Below are positions 1 to 7,319 of a DNA stretch of 10,849 nucleotides, piece after piece; the stretch's first letter is position 1; every line of letters starts with the position of its first letter. The notes under the pieces were generated by a model. The model searched no databases. It was not told the origin of the DNA and saw nothing but the letters and a program-made list of their open reading frames with translations. Location: contig CAIVVS010000177.1 in NCBI GenBank assembly GCA_903909415.1, positions 1 through 10,849 of the forward strand. The letters run 5' to 3'. Made by a program: the position numbers and the translations under genes. This DNA comes from an uncultured Pseudomonadota bacterium. GTDB lineage: Bacteria > Pseudomonadota > Gammaproteobacteria > Burkholderiales > SG8-39.

Positions 1-1
1 G

Positions 2-1231
2 GCCGCGCCGCTGCCGCCGGTGCGCATCGGCCAGGTCAGCCTGCAGGGCGGGCGGGTCACGTTTTCCGACCAGTTCGTCAAGCCGAACTACAGCGCCAAC
101 CTCACCGACCTGGCCGGACGGATCAGCGGCCTGTCGTCGGACCCGGCTTCCAGCGCGCAGGTGGACGTGCGCGGCCGCGTCGACCGTTCCGCGCCGCTGG
201 AGATCGAAGGCAAGGTGAACCCGCTGGCACGCGACCTGTTCCTCGACCTGAAGGCGCGGGTGCGCAACCTGGAGCTCAATCCGTTCAACACCTATGCGGT
301 GAAATACGTCGGCTATACCATCGCGACCGGCCAGCTGTCGCTGGACCTGGCCTACAAGGTCGACAAGCGCAAGCTGGAGGCCTCCAACCGGGTTTTCCTC
401 AACCAGCTCACCTTCGGCGAGCGCGTCGACAGCCCGACGGCGACCAGCCTGCCGGTGATGCTGGCGGTCGCGCTGCTGAAGAACTCGCGCGGCGAGATCA
501 ACATCGAACTGCCGATCACCGGGTCGCTCGACGACCCGCAGTTCAGCGTCGGCAGCATCATCCTTCAGGTGATCGGCAACCTGATCGCCAGGGCGGTGAC
601 GGCGCCGTTCGCGCTGCTGGGCGCGATCTTCGGCGGCGGCGGTGCCGATGAACTGGCCTTCGTGGAATTCGCGCCCGGCCGCGCCCAGCTGGCCGACGAA
701 GCCCGCAAGCGCCTGGAGTCGGTCGCCAGCGCGCTGACCGACCGCCCGGCGATCCGGCTGGAAGTCGCGGGCCGCGCCGATACCGACATTGACCGGGAGG
801 GCCTCAAGCAGTTCTCCCTGCAGCAGAAGGTGCGCGCGCAGAAGATCGCCGACCAGATCGCGCGCGGCGTGTCCGCCGCATCGGCCAGCCAAGTGCGGGT
901 CGAACCGGTGGAATACCCCGAGTACCTGAAGCGCGCCTATGAAAGGGAGAGCTTCCCCAAGCCGCGCAATGCCGTCGGGCTTGCGCGCAGCCTTCCGGTG
1001 GACGAGATGGAAAAGCTGATGCTGACCAACGCGGCAGTGTCCGAGGACAGCCTGCGCGACCTCGCGCAGCGCCGCGCCCGGGCGGTGGAACGCTTCCTGG
1101 TGGAGAACGCCAAGGTGGACGAGGGCCGGGTGTTCCTCAAGGCCCCCGAGATAGCCCCGGCGGGAACCGGTGCCGGTGGCGAGGGCGGCAAGTTGCCGCG
1201 CGCGCGCGCCGACCTGTCCCTGCGCCAGTGA
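2..1231 (+). CDS. DUF748 (AsmA-like) envelope protein, C-terminal part with OmpA-like tail
   Basis: The reading frame is open from the left edge to TGA at 1229-1231, so about 409 residues of the C-terminus are visible and the true start lies outside the window; the in-frame GTG at 20 is probably internal. The text VRIGQVSLQGGRVTFSD and the following FVKPNYSANLTDL are typical of DUF748 proteins, very long AsmA/TamB-like proteins thought to span or line the periplasm. A hydrophobic Gly/Ala-rich stretch (about 560-645) separates this repeat-like beta region from a C-terminal part (about 655-800) reading VEFAPGRAQLADEARKRL and then EVAGRADTDIDREGL. That part resembles the OmpA/MotB fold, in which a strand, a helix and an NGxxD-like loop bind peptidoglycan; here the loop is GRADTD. 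The tail is rich in Ala, Arg and Gly. The family assignment is firm, peptidoglycan binding is inference, and the cellular role is unknown. The next gene starts 297 bp away, so it is probably a separate transcription unit. Confidence 0.85.
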   Translation, partial: AAPLPPVRIGQVSLQGGRVTFSDQFVKPNYSANLTDLAGRISGLSSDPASSAQVDVRGRVDRSAPLEIEGKVNPLARDLFLDLKARVRNLELNPFNTYAVKYVGYTIATGQLSLDLAYKVDKRKLEASNRVFLNQLTFGERVDSPTATSLPVMLAVALLKNSRGEINIELPITGSLDDPQFSVGSIILQVIGNLIARAVTAPFALLGAIFGGGGADELAFVEFAPGRAQLADEARKRLESVASALTDRPAIRLEVAGRADTDIDREGLKQFSLQQKVRAQKIADQIARGVSAASASQVRVEPVEYPEYLKRAYERESFPKPRNAVGLARSLPVDEMEKLMLTNAAVSEDSLRDLAQRRARAVERFLVENAKVDEGRVFLKAPEIAPAGTGAGGEGGKLPRARADLSLRQ

Positions 1232-1528
1232 GGCCCGCTGGCGGGTTGCCGGAGTCCCGCCGCAGAACGGACGCGGGATATCGCGCGAATTCATCCAATT
1301 CCGGCCCCGAAACGCGCCGCAACCGGCCATTTCCTGCTACTGTCCGCCGCCTCGGGTGCCGTTGATGGTGGAACTCCGGCCCCGCCGGCCAGTCTTCTGG
1401 ATGTGCCACCCTGATCCCGAGGCAACCCGGAGCCCTTGAAAACCCGGCCTGCCGACCCGATTTCCGGCCAGTCCGCAGACACGCCGTGCAAGCACAGACC
1501 AGACAAGCAGCCCTGAAAAGGTAAGACC
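1232..1528. other. Intergenic region upstream of the ABC cluster
   Basis: No convincing gene is present; open frames crossing this stretch overlap the end of the upstream gene and show no family features. Two short inverted repeats follow the DUF748 stop: CCCG/CGGG around a CTGG loop near 1234-1245, and TCCCGC (1255-1260) with GCGGGA (1273-1278) across a 12-base loop. Neither has a T-tract, so intrinsic termination is not supported. The A/T-richer stretch around 1285-1345 is the likeliest place for a promoter. The last bases before the ATG at 1529 contain AAAAGG at 1515-1520, a moderate ribosome binding site. Confidence 0.5.
1335..1343 (+). promoter_or_regulatory. Candidate extended -10 promoter for the ABC cluster
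   Basis: TGCTACTGT matches an extended -10 element (TGn followed by TACTGT, two mismatches to TATAAT). It lies in the locally A/T-richer part of the gap, about 185 bp upstream of the ATPase start. No good -35 hexamer is seen at 16-18 bp spacing, which an extended -10 can tolerate. The call rests on one short match in a GC-rich region and is weak. Confidence 0.25.
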
Positions 1529-2281
1529 ATGATCAAGGTAGAAAACCTGTCCCGGACCTTCGGCAGCAAGCGCGCCGTGGACGACATTTCCTTCGAGGTC
1601 GCGCGCGGCGAGGTGCTCGGCTTCCTCGGGCCCAACGGGGCCGGCAAGTCCACGACCATGCGCATGATCACCGGCTTCATCTCGCCCAGCGCCGGCAAGG
1701 TCTCGGTCTGCGGCTTCGACGTGGTCGACAGCCCGATCGAGGTCAAGCGCCGCATCGGCTACCTGCCCGAGTCCGCGCCGTCCTACAGCGACATGTCGGT
1801 GCTGTCCTTCCTCAAGTTCACCGCCGAGGTCCGCGGCCTGCACGGCGAGGAGCAGAAGAAGGCGCTGCGCCGCGTGGTCGGCCTGTGCCACCTGGACGCG
1901 GTGCTGGGCCAGACCATCGATACCCTGTCCAAGGGTTTCCGCCACCGCACCTGCCTGGCGCAATCCATCATCCACGACCCGGAAGTGCTGATCCTGGACG
2001 AGCCGACCGACGGCCTGGACCCGAACCAGAAGCACGAGGTGCGCACCCTGATCCGCGAGATGGGCAAGACCAAGGCCATCATCTTCTCCACCCACATCCT
2101 CGAGGAAGTGGAGGAGACCTGCACCCGCGCCATCATCATCGACCGCGGCCGCCTGGTCGCCAACGGCACGCCGGCCGAGTTGAAGGGCCGCGCGCCCAGC
2201 GGCAGGCTGGATGATTTCTTCCGTTCCATCACGCGCTCGGACACGCAGTCCGCGCAGTCCACCGAAGGGGTTTCGGCATGA
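1529..2281 (+). CDS. GldA-like ABC-2 type transporter ATP-binding protein
   Basis: A cytoplasmic ATPase of 250 residues that would power the membrane permease encoded next. All nucleotide-binding motifs are visible: Walker A GPNGAGKST at residues 34-42, a Q-loop position in GYLPE (Glu81 instead of Gln, as in GldA relatives), signature LSKGFRHR at 133-140, Walker B VLILDEPT at 153-160, D-loop GLD at 162-164 and the switch His189 in STH. The block from LSKGFRHR through the Walker B motif to DPNQ closely follows GldA/NatA-type ATPases. The length is normal for a single-domain ABC-2 ATPase. The tail after residue 220 (LDDFF, then Ser/Thr/Gln-rich) matches the usual C-terminal extension. Translation starts at ATG 1529 behind AAAAGG. 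The stop overlaps the start of the permease (ATGA), a strong sign of translational coupling. The ABC-2 ATPase role is secure; the substrate cannot be read from the sequence. Confidence 0.93.
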   Translation: MIKVENLSRTFGSKRAVDDISFEVARGEVLGFLGPNGAGKSTTMRMITGFISPSAGKVSVCGFDVVDSPIEVKRRIGYLPESAPSYSDMSVLSFLKFTAEVRGLHGEEQKKALRRVVGLCHLDAVLGQTIDTLSKGFRHRTCLAQSIIHDPEVLILDEPTDGLDPNQKHEVRTLIREMGKTKAIIFSTHILEEVEETCTRAIIIDRGRLVANGTPAELKGRAPSGRLDDFFRSITRSDTQSAQSTEGVSA

Positions 2282-3021
2282 ACGCCTGGGCCGGCATCAA
2301 GACCATCGCCAAGCGCGAGCTATCGGCCTACTTCGAGAGCCCGGTGGCCTATGTGTTCCTCGTGATCTTCCTGCTGCTGTCGGGATTCTTCACCTTCACC
2401 TTCGGCGGTTTCTTCGAACGCGGCGAAGCCTCGCTCACCGCGTTCTTCAACTGGCTGCCGTGGCTGTTCCTGTTCCTGGTGCCGGCCGTGGGCATGCGGC
2501 TGTGGTCCGAGGAGCAGCGCCTGGGCACGCTGGAACTGCTGCTGACCCTGCCGGTGACCCCGTCGCAGGCCATCATCGGCAAGTTCCTCGCTTCCTGGCT
2601 GTTCCTCGGCATCGCGCTGCTGCTGACCTTCCCGGTCATCATCACCGTGAACTGGCTGGGCGACCCCGACAACGGCGTGATCGCCGCGGGCTACGTCGGC
2701 AGCCTGCTCCTCGCCGGCAGCTACCTCGCGATCACCTCCATGACCTCGGCGCTGACGCGCAACCAGGTGGTGGCCTTCATCCTCTCGGTGGTGCTGTGCC
2801 TGCTGCTGATCCTGGTGGGCTTCCAGCCGCTGACCGACCTGATGTCGCGCTGGGCCGGCCCGGCCTTCATCGAGGCGGTGGCCAACTTCTCGGTGGTGAC
2901 CCACTACGACGGCTTCCAGAAAGGCGTGCTCGACACGCGCGACCTGCTGTATTTCGCCTCGGTGATCGGCTTCTCGCTGTTCACCACCGGCGTGATCATC
3001 CGCAGCCGCCGCGCCGACTGA
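2278..3021 (+). CDS. GldF-like ABC-2 type transporter permease
   Basis: An inner-membrane permease of 247 residues, partner of the ATPase just upstream. Six hydrophobic segments can be seen at roughly residues 23-43, 57-75, 103-125, 134-156, 164-183 and 223-242, the usual ABC-2 topology. Between segments 2 and 3 lies EEQRLGTLELLLTLPVT (about 78-94), the loop that marks this superfamily and contacts the ATPase. The last part, GFQKGVLDTRDLLYFASVI, resembles GldF proteins, where an F..GV.DTRD motif precedes the final membrane segment. It starts at ATG 2278, inside the last codons of the ATPase gene. The GldG-like gene follows after 19 bp, so all are likely on one transcript. Transport direction and substrate are unknown. 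Confidence 0.92.
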   Translation: MNAWAGIKTIAKRELSAYFESPVAYVFLVIFLLLSGFFTFTFGGFFERGEASLTAFFNWLPWLFLFLVPAVGMRLWSEEQRLGTLELLLTLPVTPSQAIIGKFLASWLFLGIALLLTFPVIITVNWLGDPDNGVIAAGYVGSLLLAGSYLAITSMTSALTRNQVVAFILSVVLCLLLILVGFQPLTDLMSRWAGPAFIEAVANFSVVTHYDGFQKGVLDTRDLLYFASVIGFSLFTTGVIIRSRRAD

Positions 3022-3040
3022 CGCATCCAGGACCAGGACC

Positions 3041-4933
3041 ATGAACAAGAACAAGGCTTTCCTCTATTCCACCGGCGGCGTGATCGCGGTCTTCGTGATC
3101 CTGGTGGCCGCCAACTTCATCCTCGGCTACCTCAACACGCGGGTGGACCTGACCGACGGCAAGCTGTACACGCTGTCCGACGGCACCAAGAGCGTGCTGG
3201 GCAAGCTCGAGGCGCCGGTGAAGATCCGCTACTACTTCTCGCAGGACGAGCAGGCGGTGCCGCTGCCGATCAAGGGCTTCGCGCGGCGCATCGACGACCT
3301 GCTGACCGAGTTCCGGCAGCAGGCCGGCGGCAAGGTCGTGATCGAGAAGCTGGACCCGCAGCCGGACTCGGATGCCGAGGACTCGGCCGCGCTCGACGGC
3401 ATCGAGGCGCAGCAGCTGCCCGGCGGCGAGAAGTTCTACATGGGCATCACGGTCAGCTACGCGGACCAGAAGCTCGCGCTGCCGACGCTGAACCTGGACC
3501 GCGAACGCCTGGTCGAGTACGACCTGACCCGCGCCATCGCGCGCGCCACCGCGACCGACAAGCCGGTGGTCGGCATCCTCAGTCCGATGACGGTGTTCGG
3601 GGGCCGCGGCATGCCGATGATGGGCATCCCACCGTCCGAGAAATGGGTGTTCATCGGCGAGCTGGAGCGGGACTTCAGCGTCAAGCCGCTGCCGTTCGAC
3701 AGCAAGGTGATCGACCCGGCGGTGAAGGTGCTGCTGGTGATCAACCCGCGCGGCATCTCCGACGAGACGCAGTACGCGCTGGACCAATTCGTGCTGCGCG
3801 GCGGGCGCCTGATCGCTTTCCTCGACGCCAATGCGTACTTCGACCAGCTGCCCGGCCCGATGGGCCAGCAGGGCGGCGGCACGTCCTCCAGCCTGGACAA
3901 GCTGCTCAAGGCCTGGGGCCTCGGGTTCGACGCGACCAAGGTGGTGGCGGACATGAAGTTCGTGTCCGGCTCCGGTCAGCGTTCCAGCCCGACGGTGCTG
4001 ACCCTGCACTCGAACGCGCTGAACGCCGATGACGTCAGCACCAACCAGATCGGCCGCGCCTTCCTGCCGTTTGCCGGCGCCTTCACTGGCACCCCGGTCC
4101 CAGGCCTGAACCAGACGGTGCTGATGAAGTCCTCGAACATGGCCTCCTTGGTGGACGCGTTCTCGTCCAGCGAGCAGGGCGAGAAGGCCATGGCCGGGCT
4201 CAAGCCCACCGGGACCGAGTACCCGCTGGCCATCAAGCTCACCGGCAAGTTCAAGACCGCGTTCCCGGATGGCGCGCCCAAGCCCGAGGCCAAGCCCGAG
4301 CAGGCGGCGGCCAAGGGCGGCAAGGCGCCCGAGAAGGCCGCGGAGGCACCGTTGCCCGCGCAGCTCAAGGAGTCCACCGGCGAAGGCGCGGTGGTGCTGG
4401 TCGGCGACAGCGACTTCGTCAACGACGGCGCCGCGGTGCAGATCGGCGAGGTGTTCGGCCAGCGCGTGGTGCTGCCGGTCAACGGCAACCTCGCGTTCGC
4501 GCAAGCGCTGGTGGACCAGTTCGCCGGCGACTCCAACCTGGTGAACACGCGTTCGCGCGCCGTGGCCTCGCGCCCGTTCACCGTGATCCGCGAGATGGAG
4601 TCCAAGGCCGCCGAGAGCTACCTGGGCAAGATCAAGCAGCTGGAAACCAGCCTGCAGCAGACCCAGGAGAAGCTGCAGGCCCTGCAGAAGACCCGCGGGC
4701 CCGGCACCAGCGCGATCCTGTCGGCCGAGCAGCAGACCGAACTCGAGAACTTCAAGAAGCGCGCGGCCGATGCGCGGCGCGAACTGAAGGAAGTCCGCCG
4801 AGACCTGCGTTCGGACAGCGAGGCGCTGCAGTTCTGGACCAAGGTGGTGAACATCGCGCTGATCCCGCTGCTCGTGGCGATCGCCGGCATCGCGCTGGCC
4901 ATCGTGCGCCGCCGCCGCACCGTGTCGATCTGA
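3041..4933 (+). CDS. GldG-like ABC transporter auxiliary protein
   Basis: A membrane-anchored protein of 630 residues from the Gldg / ABC_transp_aux family. An N-terminal membrane segment (about 9-31) is followed by VDLTDGKLYTLSDGTK (35-50), the hallmark opening of this family, and a large soluble domain that should lie outside the cytoplasm. Within it, VLLVINPRGISDETQYALDQFVLRGG (about 230-255) is the expected GATase-like fold, and VVLVGDSDFVND (about 451-462) is the second conserved block. A Lys/Pro/Ala/Glu-rich linker (about 411-440) interrupts the domain. Near the C-terminus, two heptad-rich helices (about 524-553 and 565-592) are likely coiled coil, followed by a second membrane segment (600-623) and a basic RRRR tail. 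The two anchors put both ends at the inner membrane. In Bacteroidetes the homologue works with GldA and GldF in gliding; here a partner role in the same transporter is inferred from gene order. The start is ATG 3041 behind AGGACCAGGA. Confidence 0.88.
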   Translation: MNKNKAFLYSTGGVIAVFVILVAANFILGYLNTRVDLTDGKLYTLSDGTKSVLGKLEAPVKIRYYFSQDEQAVPLPIKGFARRIDDLLTEFRQQAGGKVVIEKLDPQPDSDAEDSAALDGIEAQQLPGGEKFYMGITVSYADQKLALPTLNLDRERLVEYDLTRAIARATATDKPVVGILSPMTVFGGRGMPMMGIPPSEKWVFIGELERDFSVKPLPFDSKVIDPAVKVLLVINPRGISDETQYALDQFVLRGGRLIAFLDANAYFDQLPGPMGQQGGGTSSSLDKLLKAWGLGFDATKVVADMKFVSGSGQRSSPTVLTLHSNALNADDVSTNQIGRAFLPFAGAFTGTPVPGLNQTVLMKSSNMASLVDAFSSSEQGEKAMAGLKPTGTEYPLAIKLTGKFKTAFPDGAPKPEAKPEQAAAKGGKAPEKAAEAPLPAQLKESTGEGAVVLVGDSDFVNDGAAVQIGEVFGQRVVLPVNGNLAFAQALVDQFAGDSNLVNTRSRAVASRPFTVIREMESKAAESYLGKIKQLETSLQQTQEKLQALQKTRGPGTSAILSAEQQTELENFKKRAADARRELKEVRRDLRSDSEALQFWTKVVNIALIPLLVAIAGIALAIVRRRRTVSI

Positions 4934-4943
4934 GGCCGAGCAC

Positions 4944-6122
4944 ATGAACCGCAAACAGTTCCTGATCCTGCTGGTCGTGGTGGCGGCGCTGGTCGCCGGC
5001 GGCGCGGCCCTGTTCATGGCCGAGAAGGGCGCGTGGAAGCAGGTGGACAACAAGGCCGGCCAGCAGCTGGTGCCGGGCCTGTCCGCCAGCGCCGTGGCCG
5101 AGATCCGCATCGTCGAGTCCGAGCGCGCCCTGACCATGAAAAAGGGCGAGGGCGGCTGGGGCCTGGCCGAGCGCGGCGGCTTTCCCGCCAACGTCGAGCG
5201 CATCGGCGAGCTGCTGCTGAAGCTGGTCGAGGCCAAGGTGGTGCAGACCGAATCGGTGGCCGAGAGCCAGCGCGGCCGTCTGCTGCTGGCCGAGCCCAAG
5301 GCCGGCGCCAAGGATGCCGGCACGCTGCTGGAACTGAAGGACGCGGCCGGCAAGCCGCTGGCGCGCCTGATGCTGGGCAAGCCGGTGCCGCGCACCTCGC
5401 AGGTGGACGGCGCCAAGTCCGGCGGCGCGAGCGGCCGCTACGTGCTGTTGGGCGACGAGAAGACCAGCGTCGCGGTGATCGCCGACCCGCTGTCCTCGGC
5501 GGAAGCCAAGCCCGAGGCCTGGATTGCCAAGGAACTGGTCAAGGTCGAGCGCGTCAAGGCGCTGGTCGCGACCGGCGCCGACGGGCGCCAGCGCTTCTCG
5601 CTGCTGCGCGACGGCAGCGACCTGATGTCCAACTGGAAGTTCGTCGGCGCGTCCGAGAAGCCCGACGGCGGCAAGGTGCAGGACATGGTGAGCTCGATCT
5701 ACACGCTCAGCCTGCTGGACGTGCTGACCGACGCTGCCAAGTCCGACGGAACCAAGGCCGAGACCGGGCTGGACAAGCCGGTGACCTTCCGCGCCGAGAC
5801 CTGGGACGGCCTGGTGTACACGCTGAAGATCGGCGCGCCCGCGAGGACCGCGGGCGGCGAGGCGGCCTACCACCTGCAGGTCGCGGTCGGTGGCGAGCTG
5901 ATCCGCACCCGCATCCCGCCCAAGGACGAGAAGGCCGAGGACAAGCCCAAGAACGACAAGGACTGGGAAGAGCGCATGAAGAAGATGGACGAGCAGATCG
6001 CGCGCGAGAAGAAGCTCGCGTCCTCCGTCTTCCTGGTCGGCAAGGGCGTGGTCGAGCCGCTGCTGCGCGAGAAGGCGGCACTGCTGCCGGAGAAGAAGAA
6101 GGACGACGGCAAGAAGGGCTGA
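4944..6122 (+). CDS. DUF4340 domain-containing membrane-anchored protein
   Basis: A protein of 392 residues with an uncleaved-looking N-terminal anchor (about 5-24) after MNRKQ and an external domain. Features of DUF4340 include the repeated modules with a GWGLAERGGFPANVERI-like segment (about 71-87; the common form is a Trp followed by PAD...), LLLKLVEAKVV and the later WKFVGASEKPDGGKVQDMV (231-249), which reads as a second copy of the module. Residues 327-357 and the C-terminal end are extremely rich in Lys, Glu and Asp, ending KKKDDGKKG, and may be disordered or helical. The gene begins 10 bp after the GldG-like stop, and DUF4340 genes commonly sit next to GldA/F/G-type transporters, so it is most likely the fourth component of the complex. 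The molecular role is unknown. ATG 4944 has only a weak upstream purine run (GAGGCCGAG), as expected where translation may be coupled. Confidence 0.85.
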   Translation: MNRKQFLILLVVVAALVAGGAALFMAEKGAWKQVDNKAGQQLVPGLSASAVAEIRIVESERALTMKKGEGGWGLAERGGFPANVERIGELLLKLVEAKVVQTESVAESQRGRLLLAEPKAGAKDAGTLLELKDAAGKPLARLMLGKPVPRTSQVDGAKSGGASGRYVLLGDEKTSVAVIADPLSSAEAKPEAWIAKELVKVERVKALVATGADGRQRFSLLRDGSDLMSNWKFVGASEKPDGGKVQDMVSSIYTLSLLDVLTDAAKSDGTKAETGLDKPVTFRAETWDGLVYTLKIGAPARTAGGEAAYHLQVAVGGELIRTRIPPKDEKAEDKPKNDKDWEERMKKMDEQIAREKKLASSVFLVGKGVVEPLLREKAALLPEKKKDDGKKG

Positions 6123-6150
6123 GGCCGCGGGCAGCGGGGCTGGCAGGACC

Positions 6151-7227
6151 ATGCGCGTCGTCTGGCTGGTCCACAGCGACCTCCCTGCCGCCGACCGACC
6201 GCCGTTGCCGGCCAGCCCGGCAAGCCTCGTTGCCAGCCCGATAGCCAGCCAGAGGCTGCGCGTCGGCCATCCAGCGGCTTTCCTCGCTGCCGCCGGCCAC
6301 CGGACCGCGCTGGGTTACACCGACCAGGCGGATGCCGCGCTGGCGTTCCGGCCGGAACTCGCGATATTCAACAAGGTCTTCGGCGCGGGCGAGCTGTCGG
6401 CTGCGGCCGCTGCGCAACGCGCACTGGCCAGGCGCCTCAAGGACGGGGGCGCGCGCATCCTGATGGACCTGTGCGACAACCTGTTCGCCGATGCCCGCGG
6501 CGAACTCGCGCGGCCCTTGCTGGCGATCTGCGACGCGGTCACCTGCAATACCGATGCGATGGCCGAGGTGGTGACTCAGGAGACCGGCAGGCAGGCCCTG
6601 GTCGTCGGTGATCCGGTCGAGGGGGCGAAGGGCGAGGCGCGTTTCCAATCCACGCGGCCGGGACTGGTGGCCAGGCTGCGCGGTGCGGCGCCGCGGCCGC
6701 TGAAGTTGCTGTGGTTCGCAGGCCCCTTGTCCAACTTCCTGTTCCTCGAGGCGCTGCTCCCGGCGTTGGCCGCCAGGGCGCGTACGCTGCCGCTGGCGCT
6801 GCATGTGGTGACGCAGCCGTATCCGCAGGCGCTTCAGGCACTGGAGCGCCATGCGGGCGGCGCGCTCGCGTTGCGCTTCAGCCCGTGGACGCCGGCGGTG
6901 CTGGAGGCGGCCATGGCGGAATGCGATGCGGTATTGATCCCCTCGCGCACCGACGACCCGCTCAAGTACGTCGTCAGCAACAACCGGCTGGCGCAATCGG
7001 TCTGGGCCGGTCGCTTCGTGCTGGCCAACGGCATGCCCAGTTACCTGGAGTTCCATGACTGCGCCTGGCTGGGTGCGGACCTGGTCGAGGGCCTGGACTG
7101 GGCGCTGGCCCATCCCCGGGAGGCGTTGGCGCGCATCCGGAAGGGGCAGGACAGGGTCGCGGCGCGCTATTCGCCCGCCGCCATCGGCGCGCGCTGGGAG
7201 TCCCTGCTGGCTGGCATGGCCAACTGA
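6151..7227 (+). CDS. Putative GT-B-like glycosyltransferase
   Basis: A protein of 358 residues, Ala-rich and without membrane segments, so probably cytoplasmic. The N-terminal half has a Rossmann-like beginning ([10 protein letters not shown]) and repeated strand-turn-helix pieces such as [10 protein letters not shown] (103-112) and [13 protein letters not shown] (129-141), the place where GT-B enzymes often read CD...S..M. The linker [12 protein letters not shown] (184-195) matches the opening of the second GT-B domain. It is followed by [20 protein letters not shown] (258-277) and [16 protein letters not shown], which resemble the donor-binding region, where an acidic residue, a Lys/Ser and an Asn-Arg pair handle the nucleotide sugar. 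A named sugar or acceptor cannot be deduced, and no other glycan genes are nearby. It starts 28 bp after the DUF4340 stop behind AGGACC, so it may share the transporter transcript. A non-catalytic GT-B fold protein is the main alternative. Confidence 0.6.
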   Translation: MRVVWLVHSDLPAADRPPLPASPASLVASPIASQRLRVGHPAAFLAAAGHRTALGYTDQADAALAFRPELAIFNKVFGAGELSAAAAAQRALARRLKDGGARILMDLCDNLFADARGELARPLLAICDAVTCNTDAMAEVVTQETGRQALVVGDPVEGAKGEARFQSTRPGLVARLRGAAPRPLKLLWFAGPLSNFLFLEALLPALAARARTLPLALHVVTQPYPQALQALERHAGGALALRFSPWTPAVLEAAMAECDAVLIPSRTDDPLKYVVSNNRLAQSVWAGRFVLANGMPSYLEFHDCAWLGADLVEGLDWALAHPREALARIRKGQDRVAARYSPAAIGARWESLLAGMAN

Positions 7228-7243
7228 GCCGCAGGCATGCGGC
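7228..7243 (+). terminator. Perfect 6-bp hairpin directly after the glycosyltransferase stop
   Basis: GCCGCA (7228-7233) and TGCGGC (7238-7243) form a perfect stem around the 4-base loop GGCA, beginning at the base after the TGA stop. No run of T follows, so it is not a classical intrinsic terminator. It could slow transcription or protect the 3' end of the transporter operon mRNA. The same bases lie upstream of the dehydrogenase gene, so it marks the probable boundary between two transcription units. Confidence 0.35.
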
Positions 7244-7259
7244 ACCGGCCGGATTGCCT

Positions 7260-7265
7260 GATAAT
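7260..7265 (+). promoter_or_regulatory. Candidate -10 box for the dehydrogenase/amidohydrolase unit
   Basis: GATAAT matches TATAAT at five of six positions and lies 55 bp upstream of the dehydrogenase ATG in a locally A/T-rich spot (CTGATAATTTGG). No clear -35 hexamer is seen at the usual distance. The 92-bp gap and the hairpin just before it make a promoter here reasonable. Confidence 0.35.
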
Positions 7266-7319
7266 TTGGGCCGCACGGCGGAATCCCGCCACTCCGGAAC
7301 CAGTCACGAGGGGAAGCAC

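Noticed and set aside
1234..1278. Terminator after the DUF748 gene
   Set aside because: The inverted repeats are short, one with a 12-base loop, and no T-tract follows, so they do not justify a terminator call.
2996..5416. Very long open frame on the minus strand opposite the GldG-like and DUF4340 genes
   Set aside because: It is antisense to well-recognised proteins, has a repetitive His/Arg/Gln/Leu/Gly composition typical of shadow frames in high-GC DNA, and shows no family motif.
4752..7245. Long minus-strand frames opposite the DUF4340 and glycosyltransferase genes
   Set aside because: They have low-complexity translations in the antisense of supported genes, no recognisable domain and no credible ribosome binding site; codon bias of the sense genes explains them.
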